Source: Parabacteroides sp. (GTDB lineage: Bacteria; Bacteroidota; Bacteroidia; Bacteroidales; Tannerellaceae). Taken from it: a stretch of 6,226 nucleotides of DNA. Made by a program: the position numbers and the translations under genes. A model generated the notes under the pieces. That model saw nothing but the letters and a program-made list of their open reading frames with translations. It had not been told where the DNA came from and ran no database searches. Positions 6,208 through 6,226 of the stretch are shown one piece after another. The stretch spans positions 1 to 6,226 of the forward strand of contig JAHHQS010000196.1 of assembly GCA_020026285.1 (NCBI GenBank), written 5' to 3'. The stretch's first letter is position 1. Each line of letters begins with the position of its first letter.

Positions 6208-6225
6208 TTCTTTCAATTGAAAGAA
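6208..6225. promoter_or_regulatory. Second perfect palindrome upstream of leuB
   Basis: TTCTTTCAATTGAAAGAA is an uninterrupted 18-bp palindrome. It starts two bases after the previous palindrome and lies upstream of the leuB promoter in the -33 region or beyond. Without a spacer it is better suited to binding a dimeric protein than to forming an RNA hairpin. The window ends one base later, so the wider context is not visible. Confidence 0.4.
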
Positions 6226-6226
6226 A

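Noticed and set aside
1..6226. A hidden multi-gene system such as defence, mobile element, CRISPR or a polysaccharide utilisation locus
   Set aside because: The four genes differ in orientation, are separated by terminators or promoters, and belong to unrelated functions. There are no transposases, integrases, regularly spaced repeats, or SusC/SusD genes in the window.

Overview
The window looks like chromosomal DNA from a Bacteroidota gut-type bacterium, most likely Bacteroides or a close relative. It is AT-rich. Start codons lack Shine-Dalgarno sequences and follow A-rich leaders. Two proteins have export signals ending in -SAQ or -TQAQ. Exact TAnnTTTG boxes, the -7 element of the Bacteroides sigma-ABfr promoter, lie before three of the four genes. 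This assignment rests on style and protein resemblance, not on a database search.

Layout, left to right: (1) 1-412 has no gene but holds a strong terminator-like hairpin and a second, imperfect hairpin. (2) 413-1258, minus strand, encodes a small MscS mechanosensitive channel that aligns with E. coli MscS residue for residue in the pore helix. (3) 1259-1483 is a divergent promoter region. (4) 1484-2314, plus strand, encodes an exported protein made almost wholly of seven TPR repeats spaced exactly 34 residues apart. (5) 2315-2563 holds a terminator and then a palindrome just before the next gene. (6) 2564-4939, plus strand, encodes a 791-residue exported multidomain protein: a TIM-barrel glycoside hydrolase-like domain of the GH27/GH31/GH36 type, a beta domain, an F5/8 type C (discoidin) carbohydrate-binding-like domain and a C-terminal beta-rich domain. 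(7) 4940-5052 lies between convergent genes and carries a bidirectional terminator and a long perfect palindrome. (8) 5053-6114, minus strand, encodes LeuB, 3-isopropylmalate dehydrogenase. (9) 6115-6226 is its upstream region, with a -7 box overlapped by one palindrome and followed by a second.

The four genes seem to be separate transcription units with unrelated jobs: osmotic safety valve, periplasmic TPR scaffold, glycan breakdown and leucine synthesis. I see no mobile element, CRISPR array, tRNA, rRNA or defence system, and no convincing new multi-gene system. The points most worth a second look are the solitary glycoside hydrolase-like protein, whose exact family I cannot assign, the palindromes at the leuB promoter and before the hydrolase gene, and the changed cofactor-site motif in LeuB.
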